Source: Hexactinellida sp. DTS-2022 (lineage: Eukaryota > Porifera > Hexactinellida). Taken from it: 64,000 nucleotides of DNA. Below the pieces are notes generated by a model, which ran no database searches, was not told the origin of the DNA, and worked only from the letters and a program-made list of their open reading frames with translations. The DNA lies in assembly GCA_028753945.1 (NCBI GenBank), contig JAPNXP010000011.1, forward strand, positions 1,612,001 through 1,676,000. Reading direction: 5' to 3'. Of this stretch, positions 34,562-45,011 are shown piece after piece. Each line of letters begins with the position of its first letter. The stretch's first letter is position 1. The position numbers and the translations under genes are program-made.

Positions 34562-35827
34562 CGAAAGAGATGCAGACCCATCAGCGTTACGTTACCCACA
34601 ATCGGGGAGATCCGCCAGTTAGAAATAGGGTATCGCCTGATGCTGGGAATATTAAGTCTCAAAGAAAGCGCAGTATTATTCACACATTGGTTCGTGCAGA
34701 ATCTGCAGATGCTGCTGGTGAGCGGACTTCGTGTATTCTCCAAAGTTCCTGGTTTCGCTGGCTTACACGTAGAGAGGAGCAAGGCTTATTACTTTATGAC
34801 CTACCCAGATCCGCCCAAGAAGTCAATTATCAACGACGTTATGGCAAATGTGAATGAAAGAAAGGTTTAATTAGTAGCCCGTAGGCTAAATTGCTCTTAC
34901 ACATTAAAGCGTATGCCATTTGCGGTAGTGGTTGGTGATCAGCCAGTATACACACTGCTTGTTGAGATCAAGAGCGAGCATCCACAAAAGTACGATAAGA
35001 TTATTCCGTTCCTCGGACCCTTCCATACTCATTGTTGCATGATATATGCTATATACAAGCGTCATAAGGGGAGTGAGATCGCCGAGGTTCTGGTTGCTGC
35101 TGGCATAATAGATGATGGTTCTGTAGATCAGGCCTTAAGAGGGAAGCATTATAGGCGATCCCTGCGCTGCCTTATGCTTATGTATGAAGTACTCATGTAT
35201 CTTCTTCTAAATAGAAATCCAGCAAAATTTGAGCTCGCGCCTTCTACGAGGGCGCGGCTTGCCGTGCTTGGTGACCCTAAGCATAACTGCCAAGAATCCC
35301 TGTCCACTGCTCATGAGGAGCTCGAGGATGATCCGTGCATAGATAACCTCATCAGTAGAATGTTTGGCGAGGTTGAAGGGTCGGATATGGCTACCTACTG
35401 GCTTGACTTTATGACAATGGTGGAAGCTTTGATGATGAATGTGAACGCTATTCACAAGTGCAACTGGAAAGAATATCTCACCTCGCTTCGGGAGATGATG
35501 CCTTGGCTGATGATCTACGATCAGACTAACTACGTGCGCTGGCTCCCATATTTCTGGGCCATGCTCTCTTCACTCTCTGCTGACCAGACACAATTCTTCA
35601 GTTCTAACTTTGCCCAGTCTATGACAAGTAATCCATACTCATCCATTCCTTGGGACATGTGGACTGAGATGACCATGAATAAAGGTTCAAAAATGAAGGC
35701 CGGCTGGCTGTCTATCCTCCGAAATGAAAAGCAGCTAATGACTGACACAAGAAATGGCAACAACCTTGGTCGTATTCGGACCACTATGATACACTCTATA
35801 CACCATGGATGTGCTATTACAAATTAG
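34562..35827 (+). CDS. Transposon-associated protein of unknown function, one small intron
   Basis: Two plus-strand blocks: open from 34562 to 34864 (including VPGFAGLHVERSKAYYFMTY and PDPPKKSIINDVMANV), then 34910-35827. They join in frame if 34865-34909 (GT...AG, 45 nt, with in-frame stops) is an intron. The main block has MPFAVVVGDQPVYTLLVEIK, FLGPFHTHCCMIYAIYKRHK, and later MMPWLMIYDQTNYVRWLPYF. I recall similar high-copy proteins in marine invertebrate genomes, where they look transposon-derived, but can give no family name. VGDQ and H-x-H-C could be part of an RNase H-like or metal-binding fold; this is speculation. Codon usage is clean over 300 residues, suggesting recent function. The 5' start is undefined. 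Confidence 0.6.
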
Positions 35828-35839
35828 ACGTGTGGTATT

Positions 35840-36180
35840 TTGAGAAGCTGTCGTATTCTGAGGCGCAACTATACAAGGCAAATTTTATCCACTCTAACTA
35901 TAAGTTTACTGAACAATTAATGTTATACTTAATTATTAATTTATTAATTAAATTGTGAATTTGAGACTTAGTATAACTAGTGAATTCTGGATTTGCTTTT
36001 CCAATCTACTGTGGTATTTCGAGGCGCTGGTAGTGAAAAGAATTTTCCACTTTACAGATTAATTGTAATCCACTTGCTTTATTAAAAGAAGGTGTTTATT
36101 AATTAATACGTAGTAGCAACTCAACTTTATTTCATTAATTGACACAACAAACATCTAAATAATAAAGTATACAAATTATT
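35840..36180. other. No gene seen
   Basis: AT-rich. The final part (about 36053-36160) is the 3' flank of the small gene at 36223-36450 and resembles the 3' flank of its paralogue (36780-36900). Confidence 0.4.
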
Positions 36181-36222
36181 CTAGTTTCCAATGATATCCC
36201 TAAACTTCTCGAAACCCTCCAG

Positions 36223-36450
36223 CTAAGTCTCCATGTTTCGCAGTTTTCTACTTTTCTCCCTAATTTTTATTTTCAAAGCATTTCTCTCATCCTGCCATAC
36301 TCTTCTCTGATTCTCCAGGGATCCTCTGCTCTTAATTAAAAGAATCAATTGGTTAAAATTGTTCGACTGCATCTTGGCAGCTCGATCTGCTCTTCGGCTG
36401 ATTCTGAATTCTTCTGTCAACGTCTCGTCCACATAAATCATTGAAATCAT
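36223..36450 (-). CDS. Small charged coiled-coil protein A
   Basis: 75 residues, starting MISMIYVDETLTEEFRI and ending in a charged helix (RRVWQDERNALKIKIREKSR). No signal peptide or membrane segment. The C-terminal helix and the 3' flank resemble those of the gene at 36977-37202, so the two look like tandem duplicates. A TATAAAT-type box at 36480-36488 lies 30 nt upstream of the ATG, implying a very short leader or a downstream start such as Met at 36441. Function not recognised. It could be a fragment of a larger coiled-coil gene. Confidence 0.45.
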   Translation of the reverse strand: MISMIYVDETLTEEFRISRRADRAAKMQSNNFNQLILLIKSRGSLENQRRVWQDERNALKIKIREKSRKLRNMET

Positions 36451-36479
36451 CCTAATTCAATAATTCCTAAACTGTAACC

Positions 36480-36488
36480 TATTTATAG
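36480..36488 (-). promoter_or_regulatory. TATA box of small gene A
   Basis: CTATAAATA on the minus strand. The same nonamer is placed similarly before small gene B. Confidence 0.45.
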
Positions 36489-36976
36489 TTTCTAAGTTTA
36501 TACATCTTTGATCAAATAGAAAGACTCACGAAGTAATCACGAATATCATGTGCATTGATCATTAAATTTGATGTAATTCGAACTAATAGCTTATATTCTT
36601 GGATCAAATTCCGGAATTAAATGGAATGCGTTAGTTATTTATCACTTCCGATTACAAGAATGAGGAACTGGTTCCCAAAACGATTACTAAATTCGATATC
36701 TTGCAAATCTTAATTTTTTTCTATCTAAAGCATTTTGTTGGCTAAATATCATATTCATAATTCTTATAATTGAAAGATTTAAATCTCTAATCCACTTGCC
36801 TTAAAAAAGACGGGATCTAGTCAAGCTATATGCATTTTCCCTTATAGATTAATTAATTAAATAATACCATTAATTAAAATACTAGTAAACACAACTTTAT
36901 TTAATCTTATGAATAAACAAAAAACACATTACAAACTAAAATCTAATACTCTTCTTCTAATTAAATAATTCTACAC

Positions 36977-37202
36977 TTAATCTGAATATATATCCCCCAT
37001 TCGTATTATCGTTTGTTTTAATTTTCTGATTTTTTTTTTCAAATGCTTTTTTTCGATTTCCCATTCCGCCCTTTTCATATCTAGATACGCTTTATGTTCA
37101 TCAATCATTTTGCATGTCTCTTCCATCATGCTCATTTTTTTCTTCGTATTCTTTTTGCATCTGTTCAATGAATTCAATATAGTATCTTTCTGAAGAATCC
37201 AT
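36977..37202 (-). CDS. Small charged coiled-coil protein B (frameshifted)
   Basis: From ATG at 37200-37202 the frame reads MDSSERYYIEFIEQMQKEYE and then hits a run of seven A. Past it, the next frame continues MMEETCKMIDEHKAYLD to the charged helix RAEWEIEKKHLKKKIRKLKQ and stops at 36977. One base in the A run therefore separates two good halves, either a sequencing error or a real mutation. A TATA box lies 35 nt upstream. Together with gene A it forms a tandem pair on one strand. Function not recognised. Confidence 0.45.
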
Positions 37203-37236
37203 TATAGCTGTAATTACCTTTGCATATTTCATGTGG

Positions 37237-37245
37237 TATTTATAG
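37237..37245 (-). promoter_or_regulatory. TATA box of small gene B
   Basis: CTATAAATA on the minus strand, 35 nt upstream of the ATG at 37202. Confidence 0.45.
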
Positions 37246-37298
37246 TTGTAAGTTGTAAATCATTGTAGCACAAAACTGAGTCATGAAACATTAAAAAC

Positions 37299-37427
37299 GT
37301 AATTTGGGCCAAGTGCACACATTGTGGAAGCTTATAAAACTTGTGTAATTTAGGCCAAGTGCACACATTCTGGAAGTTTATGAAACTTGTGTAATTTGGG
37401 CCAAGTGCACACATTCTGGAAGCTTAA
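37299..37427. repeat. 46-bp tandem repeat, 2.8 units
   Basis: Units at 37299-37344, 37345-37390 and 37391-37427 share GTAATTTGGGCCAAGTGCAC and CACATTCTGGAAGCTTA. They lie just upstream of the TATA box of small gene B, where promoter elements would be expected. A frame through them is a repeat artefact. Confidence 0.85.
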
Positions 37428-37929
37428 AAAGCTTCCTAAGTAACACGATATCTAATTTATCTAACTACTAGTTTATTATCTTATTTCTCCACTTTGTTTG
37501 GCTACAATACATACCTTATTACTCCCTGATTATATTTTTGATTATAAAAATTCTGTCTAACTAAAGCAATTTATATTAAAAATTTACTTTTATCACCCTG
37601 TTATTAATATTAGCCACTATTATGCATTGATATCTTTTATTAATAAATTTAATGGGAAATATGGCAAATATCAGAGTAACAGTTTCAGAAAGATGTAATA
37701 AATATACCACATAACTAACGTGTAAAGGATATAAACTAATCCATCAAAATACACAAATTCAGGACGGGAACTACTTGTTCTGGCTTGTACAATGTTCAGG
37801 CTCGATTCTTCTCGCAGAGTAATAAGATAAAATGTCTTGATAACTGCCTGTTAGTAAGCTATATGTTAAGATAATTGATTATGCTGTGAAGTAGTGTTAA
37901 TTTATGAATTTATGAATGAATAAATAGTA
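37428..37929. other. No gene seen
   Basis: AT-rich without supportable frames or repeat ends. Confidence 0.4.
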
Positions 37930-38160
37930 GGTTGGTCCCTCAGGGCTGCAGCTAGCTACTAAAGAGTAGTTTCGCTGTGAGTGTACTTGGAACACACTCT
38001 GTACCTTTCCCCAACCGCGAGCCTAACGGTTGAGGGATGTCAAGAGCTTACCTGGAACACCGAACTTATCTCTTGACACCATTAGCAGGACCTAAGCTCA
38101 GGACAATTTACCCATTACATGAGACTGAGGGTTTTTATTAAACAGAAGGTTTAATAAAAA
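37930..38160 (+). ncRNA. Highly structured segment, possible RNA or element end
   Basis: Successive stems: GGTTGG (37930-37935) with CCAACC (38011-38016) closes a multiloop. The loop holds CAGC-TAG-CTACT/AGTAG-TTTC-GCTG (37949-37977) and GAGTGT/ACACTC (37979-37999). CAACCG/CGGTTG (38012-38032) competes with the closing stem. TGTCAAGAG/CTCTTGACA (38038-38046, 38070-38078) is a perfect 9-bp stem. TTTTTATTAAAC/GTTTAATAAAAA (38132-38160) is a perfect 12-bp hairpin. The first 150 bp are markedly GC-richer than their surroundings. No A/B boxes, Sm site or hammerhead core recognised. Confidence 0.35.
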
Positions 38161-38164
38161 CTAT

Positions 38165-38690
38165 GATAACACAACGAAAGTTTTAACTTAGCTAACTGAA
38201 AGAAATGGAAATTTTGGCGAGTTATTATCTCAGTATTCCACAACAACAACCAAATTATAGCCAGACATATGTACTGAATTAGATACTCTTTTTTATGGCA
38301 TACGACAGCGCTATATAACAATTATTAATTAATATCGTTTCTAGCTGCTGTACCTAGTGTAGTATTAGTAAATTAATTATTCTATTTCTTTTTAATTAAA
38401 AACCAGTTTGTTTGTAAATTGTTCTAATTTCCTATTATAATTTAATCGAGAGTTCGCTATATGTTTATGAAACTGGATAAACGGAAGAATTGGCTTTGGA
38501 AATTTTTGTTGATCTAGTTCCAGGTATTATGAAGAACCCTAAGAATGCGAGGCGGTTTCCAATGTACCTAAAACTTAAAAGAAAAAAACGCAAACAATAT
38601 TAACTTCAACTAAAAAACTAAGTTTAAAACTCACTTGATTCCATAGGTGATATGATATTACTTACCTAGTTGTTGTCATCAATTATTTAC
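38165..38690. other. No gene seen
   Basis: AT-rich, no supportable features. Confidence 0.4.
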
Positions 38691-38920
38691 CTCGTAGATA
38701 ACAGCTCGTCTCTCGCCACTGGGGATGTGCCGTTGCAGGTCACGTTTCCATTATCTGGGCTCACCATGATAGGGATTGCGTTGCCTGAATAACCTCGAGC
38801 AGAGGTCCCCACAAAGTTCGATGCACCTTGTCTTTGAGCGCTTTCGAAAGAGTGATGTGAGTTGTTATTACACTGTTAGGACTTCATCTGTTGTAATTCC
38901 ATACTTCGGGATAGGAGATT

Positions 38921-39570
38921 TCAGCATTGATACAACAGGTTCATAATGTAGGACGAAATTTTTGATGTAAAGATTGCAGTTGGGCTGTTAGTAGATCTGA
39001 GCAAGCTCCAACGCACATGACGAATTACAGACTCTGGCATTCTATAATCGTTGTTAGCAACGTAGATATCGGCATTCAGAATAGCAGAAGCAGCGATAAT
39101 TTTAACATCACTTCCCCAAATGGATTCACGGTAGATAGCGTTTTCGTGTGTGAGGTAATGACACGGTGTTGTTTGCTTTGATTTAAAATACCATCCAAGT
39201 TTTGTTGTCCCTTCACTGGCTATAAATCGGCATATAATGGAACGAAGCTGTAAGTGGCTGTTTTCACTCCCAGTAATTATTTTGGAGAGACATCTGAAGA
39301 GATAATTACCATCTCCTTTGATTTTTCTGTCAGCTCTGGTTCGTATTTGCTTAGTGGCTGTCCAACGAGATCCGATGGTTGCTTGCTAACTGAATCAAAT
39401 GTTATCCCCAAGAGAACACATTTACTACGCTGCCAATTCTCTTCTATAACAATAATTTTGGGTCATCCGGATAGGCATCTGTAATAACGGTTTGATCTTT
39501 TTCGTCGAAAGTGTCCCATAGCATCGTATTGAGACACTCCATCGCCTAATAAAGGTATATAGGAATCATT
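38921..39570 (-). pseudogene. OTU-family cysteine protease-like ORF, transposon-borne
   Basis: The minus strand reads MECLNTMLWDTFDEKDQTVI, then, with frameshifts, a linker. From about 39340 to the stop at 38921 one frame stays open. It begins KGDGNYLFRCLSKIITGSEN and includes SHLQLRSIICRFIASEGTTK, RESIWGSDVKIIAASAILNA and DIYVANNDYR. This is the OTU fold order (catalytic D-G-N-C-L-F-R, then W-G-x-D-x-E-I-x-A-x-A). The catalytic Cys is replaced by Tyr (TAT at 39302-39304, one base from TGT), so this copy should be inactive as a protease. It lies downstream of an integrase on the same strand, about 0.6 kb away. Such pairing is known for some integrase-type DNA transposons. Confidence 0.75.
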
Positions 39571-39589
39571 AAGTATAATAAAATTACAC

Positions 39590-40197
39590 AATTAATTAGA
39601 GCATCCATATAAGGTATCTCAATTAATATTGTGTAGAATACTTACCACGAAATACAGTATTTTGTGTGTATGTCTAGCACGCTCATTATCTGTAAAACTA
39701 TGATAAATATCTGGTGTCCGTTTCATTACAGTCTCAAATATGTCTCTCTTCTACAGATATATAGATTCAATGGATATAAGTTATGTTTTACTAATCTAAA
39801 ATTTACTAATTTATACTCGGCTAGACTTACAATTTTATCTTCTTTTTCACCATTCAAAAACTGAAATAAATAGGTGTTGGGAGTATAGATGTGTTGTTTG
39901 TTTAATCTTCTGTACAATTTCTCATGTAAAGGAGTCGCGAAGGTTCCTTGGAGAATATTCTGTTTTAGAATTTCCTAGAAATTCAAAAAAATAATGAAGT
40001 AATCATTATTGCCTGGAAGTTTATGAGATAACTGAAATTGACATCATTTGGAGAAGTGAATTATAAAATAACAACGACTTCTCAACAATAATTCAGGGAT
40101 GTAAAGAGAATGGAATCCTTACTTTGAAAGTAGTTAGATGTGTAAATATAGATACTGCTGTAAATCCATAGAGATTCAGGCAAGTCTAAAATTGACA
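39590..40197. other. Spacer between OTU-like ORF and integrase
   Basis: No convincing coding sequence. Probably non-coding part of the same element. Confidence 0.4.
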
Positions 40198-40965
40198 CTA
40201 ATTTCTAATTATGTATGATTTGATCAATAGTACCTGTGATGTGTCGACACCTATGCTCGAATAGAGGTTTACTTTCTTCTTAGTGTTTCTTACAAAATAA
40301 GGACGTGTGATATGGATTGGAATTTTCTTGTCTTTTTTGGCTCCTAATTCTGTCTGAGAAATAGTAACATGACTATCTGTTACTTTCGACACCGTGTAGG
40401 GCCCAATATATTCCGATTGCTTCTTTGTTTTGGGTAAGTGTTTTATCTTTGGCATGTTAGTGTATATGATCTTATCATCCATCTTCAGAGAGGCACTACA
40501 GATGTCATAATGATAATAAAATGTGAGTAAGAAAACATTGTTGAATAAATATATAAAGCTCAACTAACCGTCCTTCGTTGACCTTCTTATCATACTGCAT
40601 CTTCTGTGTATTTGCTCAAAGTTGATACTATCCATTGCTGATTGTTGTGTAGAAGTACGAAATTCATCAATACTAGTAACTTCTTCTTGGGGAATGTCAA
40701 GTGGTGGAGAAAAGATGTCTGATATTTCTTCAATATCATCGAGTTGAGGAATGAATTCGCTCATAATAGCATCATCTATTGCAAAATCTTCTTCAGTGTT
40801 GCACTGCAGGTTGTTAATGGTCGATAGAAGATCTTGATGCCTGGACTCTCTTCCCCACATAACCTTGAATGGAATTTGTCCATGGGACCTTTTAAAGGTA
40901 GAATTCATTGTTATTGCAGCAGCTTTTAGAAGATTTGTCCAATGATCCCCAGTCTGGATCTCCAT
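40198..40965 (-). pseudogene. Integrase-like transposase C-terminal half with GPY motif (Ginger1- or Gypsy-like)
   Basis: The minus-strand frame 40965-40564 starts METQ-like (MEIQTGDHWTNLLKAAAITM) and has SHGQIPFKVMWGRESRHQDL. This matches the end of a retroviral-type integrase core, where W...L...A...N...H...G..PF...WG follows the catalytic Glu. A frameshift and a possible intron (GT near 40572, TAG before 40495) lead to 40563-40198. That block has KTKKQSEYIGPYTVSKVTDS followed by HVTIS, a GPY/F-type C-terminal module. The upstream catalytic D,D,E part is missing; a THAP9-like relic lies there instead (41040-41860). With no LTRs and an OTU ORF downstream, a Ginger1-type DNA transposon is favoured over Gypsy. 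Confidence 0.65.
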
Positions 40966-41039
40966 TTTGTTCAGTTTACTAAAAAAGAACTTTCATAGTT
41001 AGTATATTATCCTAAATCATGCATTCGAAATGTTGTTAT

Positions 41040-41860
41040 CATTTACTAGTTAACTAATAACACTACCTTTTGAGAAGTTCACAATCGTAGTGATGGATCT
41101 TATAAGGGAGGAAGGGTAATTGGGTCGATTAATAATCCGGAAGATCCAGGTACTACAGTTTTTAAAATTATGGTGTCGATTTGATCGGCAAAGTTTTCCA
41201 GCATTGTGTGATTGGGTTCTTCATCTGCAGAATCATTATGTCCAATTGTTAAATTAACTATATGTGATATCGAAGCTTGTGGAAGTTGTGTGAACTGACA
41301 ATTATTCACTCAAAGCGCGTTTATACAAATTATTTCAATTAATTCAAAACTGGAACAAAGGTACAGCACCCTCGCAATCCACAAAGAACTTTAATTTGAT
41401 ATTTTGATTTTGTTCATATCATTAAGTCCATCAGGAATAATTGGCTAACTCTCAAAAATTTAGACAATACACGTACATTTATTTTCGTAATTTGCAGAAT
41501 GCAGATTGTGTGTACAACAATCAATAGCGAACGCAGACAACAACTTACTTACATTCAAAAAGCGTTCGCTATAAAATATGGTGCTACTTCTTGTGAAGAC
41601 AGTTATTCTTTTAAAGAATAACTGCACATATTTCTGACGATTTTGATTGTTGCAATGAGGATCAACACGTTATAGAACTTTATCTAACCACATTGAATTA
41701 AATTTTATTCCCTGAATTAGAAGTTCCTCGAATTGAATGTCTCGTTTATATAGCAGGATGCTTAGTCTTCTCTTACTTTAAGAAGTCTATCAAGCTGCCA
41801 TCATCTTTTAACTTCAGATAAACTCCTGGAGGTTAACAATGACGTTAGCTCTCAAAGGGG
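41040..41860 (+). pseudogene. THAP9-like transposon relic 3
   Basis: Plus-strand DGSYKGGRVIGSINNPEDPG followed by TTVF-KIMVS (41090-41180) is the catalytic-domain block found in relics 1 and 2. At 41390-41460, SIRNNWLTLKNLDN matches NNWLNLK of the others. At 41715-41815, PRIECLVYIAGCLVFSYFKK matches CLNYVAGYALFSYLK of relic 1. Stops and frameshifts throughout; no THAP domain seen. Confidence 0.75.
41525..41574. repeat. Inverted 11-mer
   Basis: ATAGCGAACGC and GCGTTCGCTAT about 27 nt apart inside relic 3. Possibly a small hairpin insertion. Confidence 0.4.
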
Positions 41861-42125
41861 CGTACTACACTTCTGGGAAATTTCCTTTTCGTTCGCAATG
41901 CGAGCGAAGTGGGAATCTGTATGTATAACTTGAACTTTTGTTTGGTTGTTGTGGATTTTAAAAAATATATGATTGTAGTTAATATGTAGTAATGATGCCA
42001 GGGGCAGAGCGCGAACTTTTAAAAAAGTCCGAAACTGAGGGGGCTCGAAACCTTTAAAACTTTATAGAAGTTTTAACGGTACCATTGCACTATCTTACAC
42101 CCCTACTTTTTAATGATGGCCAAAA

Positions 42126-42463
42126 TCAATGTATGCCACGTGATAGAATACGTCGAGAAATGAAGATTGAGCTAAAGATCATTAAAATCGGTCTAGAAAC
42201 AAAAAAGTTAATTTTATTCTAGCTCATAAGCCAAACTCTATGGGAAAAATTGAAATCATCACTGAAGCCAAATATACTATAAAATAGTATTATATAGTAG
42301 CATAGCTATGTGCATACAAGCCAATTTATATGTCTAACACTTCGCTTCGTTATTAGGATGTCAGATTCATTTTATCAGATTCCTATTCTACATTTCAAAC
42401 CTCCAGTTTCAGATTATTTTACAAAATGCTAAGCTACATTATTCATTATTTCAATTTTCAACT
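42126..42463 (+). repeat. Repeat family G, forward copy
   Basis: About 335 bp nearly identical, inverted, to 48774-49108. Shared landmarks are TATGCCACGT-ATAGAATACG, AAGCCAAACTCTATGGG and AACACTTCGCTTCGTTATTA. Confidence 0.9.
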
Positions 42464-43261
42464 GGTATTTGATTATTATTTAATTATTAGCAAGGTTGAA
42501 CCTAGGGATCGACCGGGATAAGATTTCATGCCTGGACGGGATTTTTCCGGGATTGTCAGATTTTTTGCCGGGAATAGTACATAAACGTACGTAATACACA
42601 ATTATGTACTAGTATAGTAGTATGAGAATCTAAATGTTACATTATGAAGTTCACCTATTATTTGGAACTATATGAAGGTACTAAATAGGATGTACATCAT
42701 TTATAGATATGTATGTATCTACATTGCAATGTATTGTCTCGTCTACTCGTATAATTGTCAATAAAATGTTTTGGTTCAACACGTAAACTATTGATTCAAC
42801 AAGTTGTCAACTATTGATGTTGTGAATGGACCGTGTTTCTGAGGTTAAAGGTAGCCTAGGTAGGGTTTCGTCCTAAAGAATGGTCGGGATTCGGAATAGA
42901 GGGGTGTCCAGAATTCTGAAATAATTTAATGTTAATGTCCATAGTGTATAATAAATACGTTTAACCCGTTACCTTCGTTATATAAGGCCTTACTACTACT
43001 CTGAACCATGGATTACTTAAAGGACATTGATTATTAGCTGACATATCTTTATCTCAATAGCTACTAATGACAGACCTGAGAAATATATTATAATTTTATA
43101 GAAAGTTAGGAACATTATATCAAAGCAAACATAACACCCTTTATAATTGTGATATATCACCATTTGATCACGTAATCGCTATTTTTCGTGGGAATCATCG
43201 TGTTTTTGTCTCCTGCTTTTAACATAGTTAAACGCGTTATAAATGTTCAAAATTGGAACAT

Positions 43262-43755
43262 GAGGATGTCCATAACTAGTTAAATGAAAAATATCAAAAT
43301 TACAAATGGAATGTTGACACATTCCTCGGTTGCCAGGGAAATGCGTATTTCTTAAAATGAGCCATAACTCAAAAACTATCTATTTTATGTAAACTAGGCT
43401 GGTACTGATCTATCCGCAATTGGTAACTTCCTATTCATTGATGATACATTTTCTAGGCCTAACTTCAATAATTTTAGAGATAATGAGATCATAATTATTA
43501 GCACTTAATTCTTTATATGGTAATACACTCATTATGTCAAAGATTATTGAAGTTAGGCCTAGAAAATGTATTATCAAAGAATAGGAAGTTACCAATTGCG
43601 GATAGATCAGTACTAGCATAGTTTACATAAAATGAATAGTTTTTAAGTTATGGCTCATTTAAAGAAATATGCATTTCCCTGGCAACCGAGGAATGTGTCA
43701 ACATTCCATTTATAATTTCGCTATATTTCATTCAATTAGTTATGGACATCCTGAT
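43262..43755. mobile_element. Foldback element, arms about 240 bp
   Basis: The left arm begins near ATGTCCATAACTAGTTAAAT and the right arm ends with the complement of ATGTCCATAACTAATTGAAT. Both contain GACACATTCCTCGGTTGCC and CTATCCGCAATTGGTAACTT. A loop of about 40 bp lies near 43495-43535. No coding capacity. Confidence 0.85.
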
Positions 43756-44168
43756 GTTTTACAGATTTATAGAAACTCGATTGAATGTATATTTATTTAA
43801 AGGTATTTATCCATTCACTTCCGTAAAGATTTGGTGGAAATTTGGTTCCAAAAATGTCAAATGTGGGAACTCCGTATTTCGGAGTTTCGATTGTATCCCC
43901 ATTTTGAAGATACTGAGTTCGAAAGAATCAAAAAATATAACTAGTTGCTTAATGCCTGTTTTATAATACACGTTAATATTACACTGTTTTGACCAAATGA
44001 CCACCTACAATAGTAATCTTGGAGTTCAAATTTGTCAACATTCATATTATTTTCTAAATATGCCCCTTCCAGATTACAACAATATTCTTACATGTGCTGA
44101 AATCCCTATTAATAAATACTAGAATGGAAATACAGTTAAAATCCTATGCGCCTTTGTATCAGTTCAAG

Positions 44169-45004
44169 CAGGGTTGCCAACCTCTGAAAACAAAAAATCG
44201 GGAGATTTTGCCAATTTTGGCGGGAGTTTTTCCAAAAAATCGGGAGGTCGAAGATGAAAAAACGGGAGAAAAGCGGGAGACCGAAAATATACGCCAATTC
44301 TTTGAATCTATCATGAATAGAACGATACAATATGATGATATTTTATGTTTGGATATCTAGTATTCGGAAACGCTTATTTTTCTAGTTCTATCTATCAAAT
44401 TTCTTCCCGCTTATCTCGTATTCATCCAATCTATGCAATAATACAACAAAAACGAAATAGCTGGATTAATAGATTAGAAAATTTTACAAATTATGTTTTA
44501 AAAAATCAGATATAAGTAGATGTAGCAGTTTAAATTCTTCGAAAGTTCTCGTAATTATGGACATTTTTTCATGACTATTAGGCCATGAAATTTGTAAAGT
44601 GTGTTGTAAAGCTTATTCCACCCGTGGTTTCACAGAATGACAAATAAACTAAAGGATACAATAATTCAGCATAGTATCTAGTATAACAATTTCAGGAGGA
44701 TGTAGGCGGAAGGCCATCCGGGATATTTTTAAGAATTTCTTCCTAATTCGAATTAAAACATAATTGTACAGTGTCTAATAAGGGTTGCTAAAGAATCTTA
44801 ACTAACTTACAAGTATATACGAGTAGAACAAACCTTGTTACTCGTACAATGACTAATTTTATCAAAAAAATCCAGTTATTTACTTATATATCATAAAATA
44901 ATAACATAGAAACAATTTCCAAAAAATCGGGAGTTTGAAAGTTTGTCGGGAGGTCGGGAGGATGGGAGAAAAAAGGAAAAAAAGCGGGAGGGTTGGCAAC
45001 CCTG
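44169..45004 (+). mobile_element. hAT-like element, 836 bp
   Basis: Tips CAGGGTTGCCAACC on both strands; exact direct repeat GTTCAAG on both sides (44162-44168, 45005-45011). Ends carry repeated CGGGAG motifs. No transposase. Confidence 0.85.
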
Positions 45005-45011
45005 GTTCAAG

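Noticed and set aside
37299-37427. Regular 46-bp repeats suggestive of a CRISPR array
   Set aside because: Units are contiguous with no distinct spacers, only 2.8 copies, in an animal genome.
37930-38020. A tRNA gene or hammerhead ribozyme in the structured segment
   Set aside because: The closing stem and two hairpins look cloverleaf-like, but there are no A/B boxes, no TTCGA loop and no CTGATGA/GAAA core.
40198-40965. A Ty3/Gypsy retrovirus-like element
   Set aside because: The integrase core and GPY motif would fit, but no LTRs, primer-binding site, protease or reverse transcriptase are seen, and an OTU ORF follows. Kept only as an alternative.
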